A stretch of 64,000 nucleotides of DNA from Thermodesulfomicrobium sp. WS (GCF_027925145.1 NZ_AP027130.1:930001-994000); one strand, 5' to 3'. Positions 1 through 9,330 are shown, numbered from the stretch's first letter. Numbers and translations are program-made. Notes: a model not told the origin generated them from the sequence alone.

Positions 1-697
1 GGGTTTCTGCGGAGTTGCCACCCATAATCAGGACGCAATCGCTATTTTTGATATCGATGACATGGTTGGTCATAGCGCCGCGTCCAAAGGATTCTGCTAA
101 TGCTGGGACTGTGGAACTATGACAAATACGGGCCTGGTGCTCGATGTAGGTGAGCCCCAGGCTGCGGAGCATGGCTTGGTAGATCCAGCACTCTTCATTG
201 TCCATGGCCGCCGAGCCTACGGAAGCGATGCCTTCGCAGCGGTTGACGGTCTGGCCCTTAGCGTTGGTCTTGGCAAAGGTGGCGTCACGGGTGGCTTTGA
301 CGCGTTTGGCGATCTCCGTGATCATCCAGTCCCAGGACTTGGGTTCCCACCGGTCGCTGCCCGGGGCGCGGTAGAGCGGCTGGGTGACGCGGCGGTCATT
401 TTCCGCCAGTTGGAAGAGGGCTGCGCCTTTGGCACAAAGGCTGCCTTGGTTGATGGGGTGATCGGGGTCACCTTCCACGTTGATGGCACGACCGGTCTTT
501 TCGTCGGTGGATACGATGAGACCACAGCCTGTGCCGCAATAGCAGCAAATGGTGGTGGTTTCTTTGCCTTGGCGTAACTGCATGAGCTGGGCATTGGCCT
601 TGGCTTCCTTGGGGAGGCCAAGTCCGAGTCCGTGGAAGGCCGTGACAGCCGCAGCTGCGGCTGTAAGTTGAATAAATTCACGCCGTTTGAACTGCAT
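1..697 (-). CDS. fdhA: Formate dehydrogenase alpha subunit, Cys version (5' part only)
   Basis: N-terminal part of a periplasmic molybdenum/tungsten formate dehydrogenase catalytic subunit, which oxidises formate to CO2; the rest lies beyond the window's left edge. The start at 697 follows a GAGGAG ribosome site and opens with a twin-arginine signal (KRREFIQL). The [4Fe-4S] motif CCYCGTGC and its fourth Cys (SLCAKG) follow. The active-site position in the context HQARI-x-HS is encoded by TGT at 122-124 (Cys192), whereas the sister gene at 1974-5009 has TGA there. From 124 to 417 the DNA differs from the sister gene at only six sites, but beyond 124 toward the window edge identity drops to about 73%. 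It has its own start region downstream of the fdhB terminator, so it is probably expressed separately. Confidence 0.93.
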   Translation of the reverse strand, partial: MQFKRREFIQLTAAAAAVTAFHGLGLGLPKEAKANAQLMQLRQGKETTTICCYCGTGCGLIVSTDEKTGRAINVEGDPDHPINQGSLCAKGAALFQLAENDRRVTQPLYRAPGSDRWEPKSWDWMITEIAKRVKATRDATFAKTNAKGQTVNRCEGIASVGSAAMDNEECWIYQAMLRSLGLTYIEHQARICHSSTVPALAESFGRGAMTNHVIDIKNSDCVLIMGGNSAET

Positions 698-1152
698 GCG
701 CTCCTCCTCGTCGGGTTGGGGTGAGCCTCCTTTTCGGAGGCATATTTGAGGTATTGCGCCTATGAAGACTTGCGGAAAAAAGCACAAGAAAGGTGAAAAT
801 ATGGAGATTTTATCACCACGAGTATGCCCGTGTGAACAGGGAGATGGTTGGGTGTGTTGTAATGGGCCTGCAGAGAAATTTTAATTAAATTAATATATTA
901 TTTTAAATGGAGGGGCTATTTCATATTGATCTCTTCAGGGAAATTGCAGGAAATTATTGTGGTGTTTTTCTATAGAAACCATGATGAAAAATGATGAAAA
1001 TTTTCCATCAATATAAAAATTAGTAATATTTTATATTTTCATAAACTTATTATTTTATTTCTTGTGTAAATTTGTTGGTAATTGTTGAAATAGATGTCAG
1101 CGCTACTCATTGGAAATGATTATGTATTTTATGGCATAATTTTATGCTTTCC
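698..1152. other. AT-rich intergenic region upstream of the Cys formate dehydrogenase gene
   Basis: No gene is seen in these 455 bases. About 840-1150 is extremely AT-rich compared with the GC-rich genome around it. It contains a direct repeat ATGATGAAAA at 981-1000, a near-palindrome at 992-1010, and a perfect arm pair GCATAA/TTATGC at 1134-1147 beside the fdhB terminator. A GCCTCC/GGAGGC hairpin at 725-741 would sit in the leader of the fdhA mRNA just upstream of its ribosome site. The region most likely holds the promoter and regulator sites of the minus-strand fdhA copy, but no clear -35/-10 pair stands out. Confidence 0.6.
992..1010. promoter_or_regulatory. Near-palindromic candidate operator
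   Basis: TGATGAAAA pairs with TTTTCCATCA as an inverted repeat with one unpaired base, overlapping the second copy of the ATGATGAAAA direct repeat. It lies about 300 bases upstream of the Cys-type fdhA start. A regulator site is a guess from symmetry and position only. Confidence 0.22.
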
Positions 1153-1181
1153 AAAAAGCCGGGGAGCCTTTGGGCTCCCCG
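1153..1181 (-). terminator. Rho-independent terminator after fdhB
   Basis: GGGGAGCC at 1161-1168 pairs with GGCTCCCC at 1173-1180 around a four-base loop. On the minus strand the stem is followed by a short T tract (complement of AAAAA at 1153-1157). It separates the fdhA-fdhB unit from the second fdhA copy. A second GC-rich hairpin (GGGCCGGA/TTCCGGCCC, about 1194-1214) lies between the fdhB stop and this terminator. Confidence 0.8.
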
Positions 1182-1232
1182 CATGCGTTGGTGGGCCGGA
1201 GGGTTTCCGGCCCAGGTTGAGGAGGTGGGTCG

Positions 1233-1961
1233 TTAGGCCAAGGGTCTGCGGAACGGGGTCAGCCGGGCCAGGAGGCTGCGGCGGTCAAGCAGCGGCACAT
1301 CGAGGCTTGCCACGGCGTAGGTATGGATTTTCTTGGGTTCTACCGGGTAGAGGTAGATGACCCGCACACTTTCCGGGTCCCCCAAGGTGGCCTCGGGGTA
1401 TCTTTTTTGGGCCTCGGCCAGGCGTTTTTGGGCCAGGGCGAGCATGTCGTCGTAGTCGCCGAAGTTCATGGTTCCAGTGGGGCACACCTGCACGCAGGCC
1501 GGCTTGAGGCCGTTTTGTACGCGGTCCAGGCACATGGTGCACTTGGCCATGACCTTGGTCTGCGCGTTTTGGCGGGGGATGTTGTAGGGGCAGGCCTCGC
1601 GGATTTCGTTGAAGTCCGGGAGGTCTTTGGTCTTTTCGGTGAAGACCACGGCCCCGGTTTTTTCGTCGTGGTAGATGGCCGCGCTGTCGTAGGCATCGGC
1701 GGTCATCTTGCAGGGCGGCTCGATGCAGTGCCGGCACTGTTCCGGGAAGAAGGCCCAGGTGACGAGCCCCCCTTGAGCGTCAGCGATTTCCTGCATGTGG
1801 ACGAGTTTGTAGGTGATGGCCGAGAGGTCTTTGGGGTTCTGGTGGGAGCCCCAGTTTTTGGTCTCTTCCGCCGGGAGTTTGTTCCATTGCTTGCAGGCCA
1901 CCTGGCATCCGCGGCAGGCCGTGCATTTGGTCAGATCCACAAAGAAGGCTTTTCCGGACAT
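1233..1961 (-). CDS. fdhB: Formate dehydrogenase beta subunit, iron-sulfur electron transfer
   Basis: This 242-residue protein carries ferredoxin-like [4Fe-4S] motifs: CTACRGCQVACK near residue 13, a CRHCIEPPC group near 76, CPYN near 125 and CTMCLDR/CVQVCP near 140-160. It should pass electrons from the catalytic subunit to a periplasmic cytochrome c. It has no signal sequence of its own, as expected for a partner carried across the membrane by the twin-arginine signal of FdhA. The start at 1961 has a GAGAAAGAGCC-type ribosome site and lies 12 bases after the Sec-type fdhA stop, so the two form an operon. No gamma (cytochrome b) subunit follows, which fits the soluble two-subunit FdhAB type of Desulfovibrio. 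Confidence 0.93.
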   Translation of the reverse strand: MSGKAFFVDLTKCTACRGCQVACKQWNKLPAEETKNWGSHQNPKDLSAITYKLVHMQEIADAQGGLVTWAFFPEQCRHCIEPPCKMTADAYDSAAIYHDEKTGAVVFTEKTKDLPDFNEIREACPYNIPRQNAQTKVMAKCTMCLDRVQNGLKPACVQVCPTGTMNFGDYDDMLALAQKRLAEAQKRYPEATLGDPESVRVIYLYPVEPKKIHTYAVASLDVPLLDRRSLLARLTPFRRPLA

Positions 1962-1973
1962 GGCTCTTTCTCC

Positions 1974-4900
1974 TTAGGCTTTGCGCACGTTGACCATGAA
2001 GGCCTTGCTTTCCGGAATGGCCGTGTTGGGATCGCCCACTGCTGCGGTCAGCAGGTTCGCGGCGTCTCCGCCGCCTTTGGGCCATATCCAGCCATAATGC
2101 CAGGGAATGCCCACCTGGTGGATGGTGTTTCCAAGGACCTTAAACGGCTTCATGCGCTTGGTGACGATGGCCACCGCCGTGAGCTGGCCGCGGGGATTTT
2201 CCAAAATGACTTTGTCGCCATTTTGAATGCCTTTGATCTTGGCGAGCTCTTCGCTCATCTCGCAGAACATCTGCGGCTCGGCTTCCAAGAGCCACGGGAC
2301 CCAACGGGAGAGTACTCCGGTCTGCCAGTGCTCCGTGACCCGGTAGGTGGTGCACACAAAGGGATAGCGCGGATCACATACCGCCCGTTTGTGGGCTTCA
2401 CCCGCAAACTCCACGGCCACGGGGCTGTTGAGCCGTTTGGAGAAGGGATGCTCGAGGACCGGGCATTCCAGGGGCTCATAGTGCTCGGGGAACGGGCCGT
2501 CGTTGAGGCCTGGGCCATAGATCGCGGCCACACCGTGCGCCAGCATGATGAAGGGGTGCTTGGCGCCTGGATCACCGCCGCCGTCCACCACGTCGATGGT
2601 CCACTTTTTGCCGGCTTCGTCCCAGGCCAGCACGGGTTTTTGTGGCTGGTAGGGCTTGCCGGCGAGGTCCACGGAAGCGCGGTTGTAGATGATGCGGCGG
2701 TTTACCGGCCAAGACCAGGCCCAGTTGGGGAAGAGCCCGACCTTTTCCTGGGCCGGGGTCTGGGTGGCGTCGCGGCGGGCGGCCATGTTGCCTTTGGCGG
2801 TGTAGGAGCCGCAGTAGATCCAGTTGCCCGAGCAGGTGGAGCCGTCGTCTTTGAGGAAGGCAAAAGAGGCCACCTGGGTGCCGGCCTTGATGGTCTCTTC
2901 CTTGCCGTCCGGGGTCTTCACCACCGTGTCCTTGAGGTAGTAGCCGTTGATGAGCTTGGCCACCTTGTGGGGGTCGAAGGCATGCCCATCGCCCCAATCC
3001 GCCACGTTGAGACCCAAGATGGGCTCAGGCATCACCCCGCCTTCCTTCTGGTAGAGCTCGCGGATCTTCAGGAAGAGCTCATAGATGATGTCGCCGTCGG
3101 GTTTGCTTTGTCCCGCAGGCTTGGGGCCGGCGTAGCGCCACTGCATCCAGCGGCCGGAGTTGGTGATGGAGCCTTCTTTTTCCACGGACACACAGCAGGG
3201 CAGGAAGAACACCTCGGTCTTGACGTCCTTGGGGTTCATGCCCGGGCCCATCCAGAAGGAGCCGGTCTCGTTTTCAAAGATGTTGACGTTGACCATCCAG
3301 TCGAGCTTGGCCAGGGCCTGGCGGGTCTTGTTGGAGTCCGCGCCGCTGGCGGCCGGGTTCATGCCCCAGGCAAAGAAGCCCTTGAATTTCCCCTTGAGCA
3401 TCTGATCGAAGAGGAAGAGCCAGGAGGCGTTCTGTCCCTCGTCGAGCTTGGGCAGCCACTGGTAGGCGGTCTCGAGATCGGCGTCCTTGTACAGGGCCTT
3501 GAGGAGGCTTGCCAGGTACTTGGGCTTGTTCTGCCACCAGTTGACGCTCTTGGGGTCCTTGCTCACCGGGGTGTTGGCCTTGTTGTAATCCGCCAGAGTG
3601 GGCCAATTGGCCCGCGGCGTGGCCATGTATCCGGGAATGATGTGAAAGAGCAGGGCTTGGTCCGTGGAGCCTTGGACGTTGGATTCCCCGCGCAGGGCAT
3701 TGACGCCGCCGCCGGCAACGCCCATATTTCCAAGTAAAATCTGGATGATGGACATTGCGCGGATGTTCTGCACACCAACGGTATGTTGGGTCCATCCCAT
3801 GGCATAGAGGATGGTGCCGGATTTATCCGGTTTTCCTGTAGCCGTGTATGCCTTGTACACGGCAAGGATCTTGTCCTCAGGCGTTCCGGTGACAGATGCT
3901 ACGGTCTTGATGTCGTAGCGGCTGTAATGCTGCTTGAGCAATTGGAAGACACAGCGGGGATCCTTGAGGGTCATGTCCCGCTTGGGCACGCCGTTTTCGT
4001 CCAGCTCAAAGGCCCACTTCGTCTTGTCGTACTTGCGGGTTGCCTCGTCGTAGCCTGAGAACAGACCGTCGTGGAAGCTATAGTCCTTGGAAACGATGAA
4101 CGATGCGTTGGAATAATTGGTGATGTATTCCTTGAAATACAGATCGTTATCGAGAATGTACTTGATCATACCGCCCAGGAAAGCAATATCCGTTCCTGAG
4201 CGCAGTGGGGCGTAGATGTCCGCTTTGGTGGAGGTGCGGGTATAGCGGGGATCCACATGGATGATCGTGGCCCCGTTTTCCTTGGCCTTGAGGACCCACT
4301 TGAAGGAAATGGGATGGTTTTCGGCAGCATTGCTGCCCATGATCAAAATGCAATCACTGTTCTTGAAGTCGATCCAGTGATTGGTCATCGCGCCGCGTCC
4401 GAACGACTCTGCCAGAGCCGCAACTGTGGCGCTGTGTCAAATACGGGCCTGGTGCTCGATGTAGGTGAGCCCCAGGCTGCGGAGCATGGCTTGGTAGATC
4501 CAGCACTCTTCATTGTCCATGGCCGCCGAGCCTACGGAAGCGATGCCTTCGCAGCGGTTGACGGTCTGGCCCTTGGCGTTGGTCTTGGCAAAGGTGGCGT
4601 CGCGGGTGGCTTTGACGCGTTTGGCGATTTCGGTGAGCATCCAGTCCCAGGACTTGGGTTCCCACCGGTCGCTGCCCGGGGCGCGGTAGAGCGGCAGGGT
4701 GACGCGGCGGTCATTTTCCGCCAGTTGGAAGATGGACGCCCCCTTGGCGCACAGCGCGCCCTGGTTGATGGGGTGATCCGGATCGCCTTCGACGTTGATG
4801 GCACGACCGGTCTTTTCGTCGGTGGACACGATGAGTCCGCAGCCCACCGAGCAATAACAGCAGATGGACGTGGTCTCCTTGCCTTTGCGCAGCTGCATGA

Positions 4901-5009
4901 GTTGCGCGCCGGCCTTGGCCTCTTCCAGGCTGATCCCCAGCCCGCCAAAGGCCGTGACAGCCGTGGCTGCGGCGGTCAGTTGGATGAATTCTCTTCGCCG
5001 AAGTTGCAT
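1974..5009 (-). CDS. fdhA: Formate dehydrogenase alpha subunit, selenocysteine protein
   Basis: Periplasmic catalytic subunit of formate dehydrogenase (formate to CO2; bis-molybdopterin guanine dinucleotide Mo or W). The gene is one frame interrupted by an in-frame TGA at 4437-4439, read as selenocysteine 191 in the context HQARI-U-HSATVAAL; with it the product is 1011 residues, normal for the family. The start at 5009 has an excellent AGGAGGG site and opens with a twin-arginine signal (RRREFIQL). The N-terminal [4Fe-4S] motif CCYCSVGC...LCAKG follows, then the molybdopterin oxidoreductase domain and a C-terminal dinucleotide-binding domain. fdhB follows 12 bases downstream. A naive gene caller would split this gene at the TGA. 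Confidence 0.96.
4401..4439 (-). promoter_or_regulatory. Candidate bacterial SECIS element at the fdhA TGA codon
   Basis: Starting at the TGA, the mRNA can fold a short stem (UUGC with GCAG) closing a loop that begins GGCUCU. Place and size resemble the Escherichia coli fdnG/fdhF SECIS hairpins, whose loop contains GGUCU. SelB binding is inferred. The same stretch in the Cys copy (about 86-124) has lost the stem. Confidence 0.5.
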
Positions 5010-5116
5010 AATACCCTCCTTGTTGCTGATCCCTCGGCATACTCGCGTACCGGAGATATGCTGCCTCTCCGATAATGGCCTCATGGAGAATGGCCCCAGG
5101 GAAGACAAGAAAGGGC

Positions 5117-5974
5117 TTATTGCTCAAAGTTTGGCACAAAGGCGCAGAGGTATTGGGCGAGGATGGGGAAGATATCTTCGTGGCGGTGGTTGTAGCGGAA
5201 TTCTAATTCTTTGATATATAATGGAAAATTGACCGGCGATATGCCGCGCAGGCGTTGGAACCAGGCCTTGGAAAAGGACCAGAACCCTCGGGAAGAGTCG
5301 ATGAAGAGCCCTTTGTCCGCGTGCTTGATGCGGCAGGCGCTCGACAGGGCGCTGCCGCCGGTGAGCAGGGCTGCATAGTGCTTGTAGCGGTCGGTGTAGA
5401 TGATCTTGCCGAGACTGGCAGTTTTGAGGTGGAAATTCATCTTGAAATGGAGGATGCTCTCGGCATCTAATTCAGGGATGAGGTCCACGAACACATGGTC
5501 TCCGCGTTCCACGATGCCGAAGACCGGCATGCGCATCCCGTTTCCCCGGCCTTCTTTGCGGAATTTCCCCGAAGGGCCGAGGTCGAGACCGTGGATGGAG
5601 GAAAAGATGAGGCGGGCGTCCAGGCTGTGGGCCACGATGGCCATGCGCAGGGTGGTGACGGATTTGTAGGCCGTGTTGTAGGACATACCCAATTGTTCGG
5701 CCATGCGGCTGGTGGGCGCTTCCAGCTCGAAGAGTTTGATCAGCCGCAGCCATTGCTGGCAGGAGAGGTTGCCGTTGTTGAGAAAGCGCATGCTGAAGTC
5801 GTGGAAGGTGTAGCCGCAGCGGGAGCAGCGGCGGTATCCTTGACGGATGGCGTAGAGGCGGCGGGTGCGGCACTTGGGGCAAAAACGCTGATGGTTTTTC
5901 CAGCAAAATCCCAACAAAAATTTTCTGGCAGAATTTTCCGTTTTGACAATTTTTTCGTAGAGTTCAAGCTTCAT
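5117..5974 (-). CDS. IS1595/ISXO2-type DDE transposase, solitary
   Basis: The 285-residue product has an N-terminal zinc ribbon (CPKC...CSRC, about residues 20-42) and a helix-turn-helix-like stretch. An ISXO2-type DDE core follows, with candidate acidic residues in IHGLD, IYTDRY and KELEFRYNHR. The start at 5974 (MKLELYEK) is chosen because the longer frame up to 6439 overlaps the divergent lipoprotein gene and reads as non-natural sequence; its ribosome site is weak. I could not find terminal inverted repeats or a target-site duplication in 5010-5116 or 5975-6100. It may be an inactivated insertion or a host-kept transposase gene. It lies between the formate dehydrogenase unit and the sensor operon. 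Confidence 0.75.
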   Translation of the reverse strand: MKLELYEKIVKTENSARKFLLGFCWKNHQRFCPKCRTRRLYAIRQGYRRCSRCGYTFHDFSMRFLNNGNLSCQQWLRLIKLFELEAPTSRMAEQLGMSYNTAYKSVTTLRMAIVAHSLDARLIFSSIHGLDLGPSGKFRKEGRGNGMRMPVFGIVERGDHVFVDLIPELDAESILHFKMNFHLKTASLGKIIYTDRYKHYAALLTGGSALSSACRIKHADKGLFIDSSRGFWSFSKAWFQRLRGISPVNFPLYIKELEFRYNHRHEDIFPILAQYLCAFVPNFEQ

Positions 5975-6100
5975 AACAGGAATTTGCTTAGGAAAAAATT
6001 TGCGTATTATGCATGCGAAGGCCGCGAGGTCCTCCGGACTGTATGGAGGAGCTGGCGATGGCTTATGTCGGATAAAGCATAGAATTGCAATGGGGGCGGC

Positions 6101-7339
6101 ATGGGGATTCGAGAAAAACGAGCTTCCGGGTGGCGGCAATGGGTGTGGCTGCTGCTCGTGCTGTGGGGGTGTCAGGAAGCGGAAGTGGTGGTGCCCATGC
6201 CGGAGGTGAAGGACTCTGGCGTGCATGACACGGAAGTGATTTTTGGCTCTTCTCTCGCTCTGCAAGGCCACGCCGGGTATCTCGGCCAGGAAACCATCAA
6301 AGGGGCCATGGCGTATATTCAGTATGTCAATGAGGCTGGCGGTGTACATGGCCGTCATATTCGGGTGCTCACCCGTGACGATTCGTATGATCCGCCAAAA
6401 TGTCTTTACAATACACAACGTTTTCTTATCGATGACCAAGTTTTTGGACTATTCTGTTACGTTGGTACTCCAACTACTGTAAAAGTCTTACCATTGATTC
6501 AAGATGCTCGAGTCCCACTTTTAGGGATGTTTACTGGTGCTAATGCGTTGCGCGATCCTTTTTTACCATATGTAGTCAATGTCAGGGCATCATACTATCA
6601 AGAAACACAGGCTGCTATACAGCATCTCGTTGGCGACTTAGGGCTCAAGCGCATCGCTGTATTCTACCAGTACGACGCCTTTGGTTTCGACGGGCTGACG
6701 GGTACGGAGCTCGCCCTCAAGGAGTTCGATTTGGAACCCGTGGCGCGCGGAAGTTATGTGCGAGGCACCAATGACGTGACCGAGGCTGTGGAGCGCATTG
6801 CCGCCGCGGATGCTCAGGCCGTGGTGATGATCGGCACCTCGGACCCCTGCGCCAACTTTATCCGTCAGACCTTGCGTCGGGGAGTACGCCCTCTTTTCTA
6901 CATGGTCTCTTTTGTGGGGGCGCGGGAGCTTTCCCGCAACTTGGCCGGGACCAACCTCGACGGCGCTCCCGTGATCATGAGCCAGGTGGTGCCGCCACCG
7001 CGCAGCGCCGACGGCACGCCGACTCCCAGCGCCCAAGAGTTCGTGGAGCTTATGGCGCGGTATTTCCCCGGGGAAGAGCCGAACTTCGTGGGCTTTGAAG
7101 GCTATATCAACGCCAAGGTCCTGGTGGAGGCCCTGCGTCGTGCCGGCCGTGAGTTGACCCGCGAGAGATTTTTGGCTGCCGTGGAATCTATGACGGATTT
7201 TTCCATTGGTCCGGATGTGCGTTTGTCTTTTGGTCCTGCAGACCACCAAGGGTTGGATATGGTGTACTTTACTATACTTCGCGGCGGCCGTTTCGTGCTT
7301 TTGGACCGATGGCATGATATTCAGGAGGCGTGGCAATGA
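6101..7339 (+). CDS. Liv-type periplasmic ligand-binding lipoprotein (sensor partner)
   Basis: Type I periplasmic binding protein of the Leu/Ile/Val-receptor class, 412 residues. It begins with a lipoprotein signal ending in LWG-Cys24, so it is likely lipid-anchored, and the binding fold follows from about residue 44. No ABC permease or ATPase lies nearby. Instead its stop overlaps the start of a membrane histidine kinase (ATGA), which suggests it presents a ligand to that kinase rather than to a transporter. The ligand cannot be told from sequence. A patch at about 6410-6650 is clearly more AT-rich, with unlike codon use (TTA, ATA), compared with the rest of the gene. The ribosome site (GGGGGCGG) is weak. 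First gene of a seven-gene operon. Confidence 0.85.
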   Translation: MGIREKRASGWRQWVWLLLVLWGCQEAEVVVPMPEVKDSGVHDTEVIFGSSLALQGHAGYLGQETIKGAMAYIQYVNEAGGVHGRHIRVLTRDDSYDPPKCLYNTQRFLIDDQVFGLFCYVGTPTTVKVLPLIQDARVPLLGMFTGANALRDPFLPYVVNVRASYYQETQAAIQHLVGDLGLKRIAVFYQYDAFGFDGLTGTELALKEFDLEPVARGSYVRGTNDVTEAVERIAAADAQAVVMIGTSDPCANFIRQTLRRGVRPLFYMVSFVGARELSRNLAGTNLDGAPVIMSQVVPPPRSADGTPTPSAQEFVELMARYFPGEEPNFVGFEGYINAKVLVEALRRAGRELTRERFLAAVESMTDFSIGPDVRLSFGPADHQGLDMVYFTILRGGRFVLLDRWHDIQEAWQ

Positions 7340-9330
7340 TTCGCTTCTATTCCCGCGTCTCTTTGAAGAACAAGATTTTTTTCTCAATCCTCGGAGTTAT
7401 ACTTGTCATCAGTGTGACTATCGCATTTTTGGCACGGTGGATTCTTATTTCTGGACTCACCAAAGAGCTTGAACTGCGTGGGATTGCGGTTGCCCGATCC
7501 ATTGCCGAGCGGGGCGCGGGTTTTGTCTTGGAAAAGAACAATCCTGAGCTCTTGAGCTTGATATTTGACGAAGCAAGACTCCGGGAGCGACAATTTCTCA
7601 TCAATTATATTTACGTTCTCGATAGATCTCGCAATGTACTCGCGCATACATTAACAATTCCATTTCCCGAAGCATTTCGTACAGCAAATCCCATTCCAGA
7701 GAATGTCCCGCAGAGCGTGCGTTTGCTACGGCACGGCGATAACGTTTCCTACGACATCGCTGTGCCCATCCGCGAAGGGATCTACCGCATCGGCAGTGTC
7801 CATGTGGGCCTGAGCAAAGACCATATCGATCGTTTGGTGGCCAAACTCCGGTTCATGTTTTTGGGGTTCATTTCCGCGGTCATCATCATCGTCTTCTATG
7901 TGAGTCATTTGGTCTCTCGGCACATCACCATGCCCCTGCGGCGGCTGACCCGCATTTCTGATGAGTTGAGCCGGGGGAACTTCGACGTGCCCATCGATCT
8001 CGGCGAGGGATTGGATTGGGCGGTGACCAATTGTCCGGCCTACAAGGACACCAACATGCCGTGCTGGCACTTCGACCAGCAAGCCGTCCGCGGTGGGCGG
8101 GGAGTGCGGCGGGAGACCGGCCAGGCATGCACCACGTGCCAATTTTATCGCAAACGTCCAGGCCGGGATGAAGTGGTGCAATTGGCCGATTCCTTCCTCA
8201 ACATGGTGTGGTCCATCCGGCTGTACCGCAAACGCCTGCAGGAGTCGGAACAGAAATATCGATCCCTCTTCGACTCTGGACCAGATCCCATATTTGTGGT
8301 GGACTGCGCCACGCAAACTATCCTGGACGCCAACCCAAGGGCAGAGGAAGTCTATGAATATCCTCTGCAAGAACTCTTTGGCATGGAATTCGAAAAATTG
8401 GATCCAGATCAAGCCAAGCAGTGTTTTCTTGCATTGGAGAGTGGAGAAACCAGGACTGGGTGCGTCTACTACCCCAAGGTCATCCATTACAAAAAGGGCA
8501 ATCGTCCATTTTACGTCAATATGCATGCCTGTCCCATCAGCTATGGAGGCAAGCAGGCCATCATCGTCGCGGTAGCGGATATCACCGAGATGATGGAAAA
8601 GGATGCCCAGCTCGTCCAGGCGGCCAAGATGAAGACCTTGGGCGAGATGAGCGCCGGCATTGCCCATGAGATCAATCAGCCCCTCAACGCCATCAAGATG
8701 GGCAGCGAGTATCTCGGCCTGCTTTTGGAACAGGGCCGTCCGGTATCGGATACGCAGATTCGCGAGATCACCACCGAGATCAGCCAGCAGGTGGACCGCG
8801 CCGCAGAGATCATCAACAATCTTCGGGCCTTTGGCCGCAAATCCGGACTCACCCTAGAGCGGGTGGACCTCAACGAGCCCATTCGGGGCGTGCTGTCCAT
8901 CATTGGCCGGCAGTTTTCTCTCCAGCGCATCGCCATCCGCCTGGACCTGGCGCTTTCTCTGCCTTGGGTGCGGGGACATAACAACCGGTTCCAACAAGTA
9001 TTTTTCAATTTGCTCAACAATGCCCGCGATGCTATCCAAGAGCGCATGGAGAGCGAGCCCGAACTCTACGGCGATATCCTCATTCGCACCTTCGTGGACG
9101 ACGATGGGCGAGTGGTGGCCTCGGTATCGGACAACGGTTCGGGCATCCCCGAGGACGTGCGCAACAAGATCTTTGAGCCGTTTTTCACCACCAAGCAGAC
9201 AGGCAAGGGCATGGGGCTGGGACTGGCCATCACCTACGGCATCGTCCGGGACTATGGCGGTACGATTACCATTGAAAGTGAGCCGGGTCGAGGTACCACC
9301 TTTCGTCTGTCCTTTCCTGCCGCCAGCTAA
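7336..9330 (+). CDS. Membrane sensor histidine kinase with Cys-rich HAMP insert and PAS
   Basis: The 664-residue kinase has a transmembrane segment near 13-37, a periplasmic sensor of about 130 residues, a second membrane segment near 173-195 and a HAMP region. A Cys-rich insert follows (Cys233, Cys243, Cys265, Cys268), then a PAS domain near 310-425. The HisKA box [12 protein letters not shown] has phospho-acceptor His444, and the ATPase domain carries the N box ([10 protein letters not shown]), DNGSGIP and GMGLGLAI. The ATG at 7336 is preferred to a GTG at 7330 because AGGAGG at 7323-7328 is spaced for it. The start overlaps the stop of the binding-protein gene. The Cys pattern could bind metal or act as a redox switch; that is inference. 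Parts of the sensor (about 7560-7730) and PAS (about 8255-8560) are more AT-rich. Confidence 0.92.
   Translation: MIRFYSRVSLKNKIFFSILGVILVISVTIAFLARWILISGLTKELELRGIAVARSIAERGAGFVLEKNNPELLSLIFDEARLRERQFLINYIYVLDRSRNVLAHTLTIPFPEAFRTANPIPENVPQSVRLLRHGDNVSYDIAVPIREGIYRIGSVHVGLSKDHIDRLVAKLRFMFLGFISAVIIIVFYVSHLVSRHITMPLRRLTRISDELSRGNFDVPIDLGEGLDWAVTNCPAYKDTNMPCWHFDQQAVRGGRGVRRETGQACTTCQFYRKRPGRDEVVQLADSFLNMVWSIRLYRKRLQESEQKYRSLFDSGPDPIFVVDCATQTILDANPRAEEVYEYPLQELFGMEFEKLDPDQAKQCFLALESGETRTGCVYYPKVIHYKKGNRPFYVNMHACPISYGGKQAIIVAVADITEMMEKDAQLVQAAKMKTLGEMSAGIAHEINQPLNAIKMGSEYLGLLLEQGRPVSDTQIREITTEISQQVDRAAEIINNLRAFGRKSGLTLERVDLNEPIRGVLSIIGRQFSLQRIAIRLDLALSLPWVRGHNNRFQQVFFNLLNNARDAIQERMESEPELYGDILIRTFVDDDGRVVASVSDNGSGIPEDVRNKIFEPFFTTKQTGKGMGLGLAITYGIVRDYGGTITIESEPGRGTTFRLSFPAAS

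Noticed and set aside
1131-1147. TGGCATAATTTTATGC as a sigma-54 promoter
   Set aside because: The GG-GC spacing is 11 instead of 10, and no plus-strand gene follows it closely.
1323-3737. 804-residue open frame antisense to formate dehydrogenase
   Set aside because: It is the mirror of the real fdhA/fdhB genes; high GC at third positions keeps the opposite strand open. It has no ribosome site or recognisable protein.
4437-4439. TGA inside fdhA as a nonsense mutation or pseudogene
   Set aside because: It falls exactly at the selenocysteine position of the family, the frame continues with conserved protein, and a SECIS-like stem follows.
5975-6439. Upstream extension of the transposase frame (440 residues)
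   Set aside because: It overlaps the divergent lipoprotein gene, and its translation has no transposase similarity; ATG 5974 gives the normal family start.
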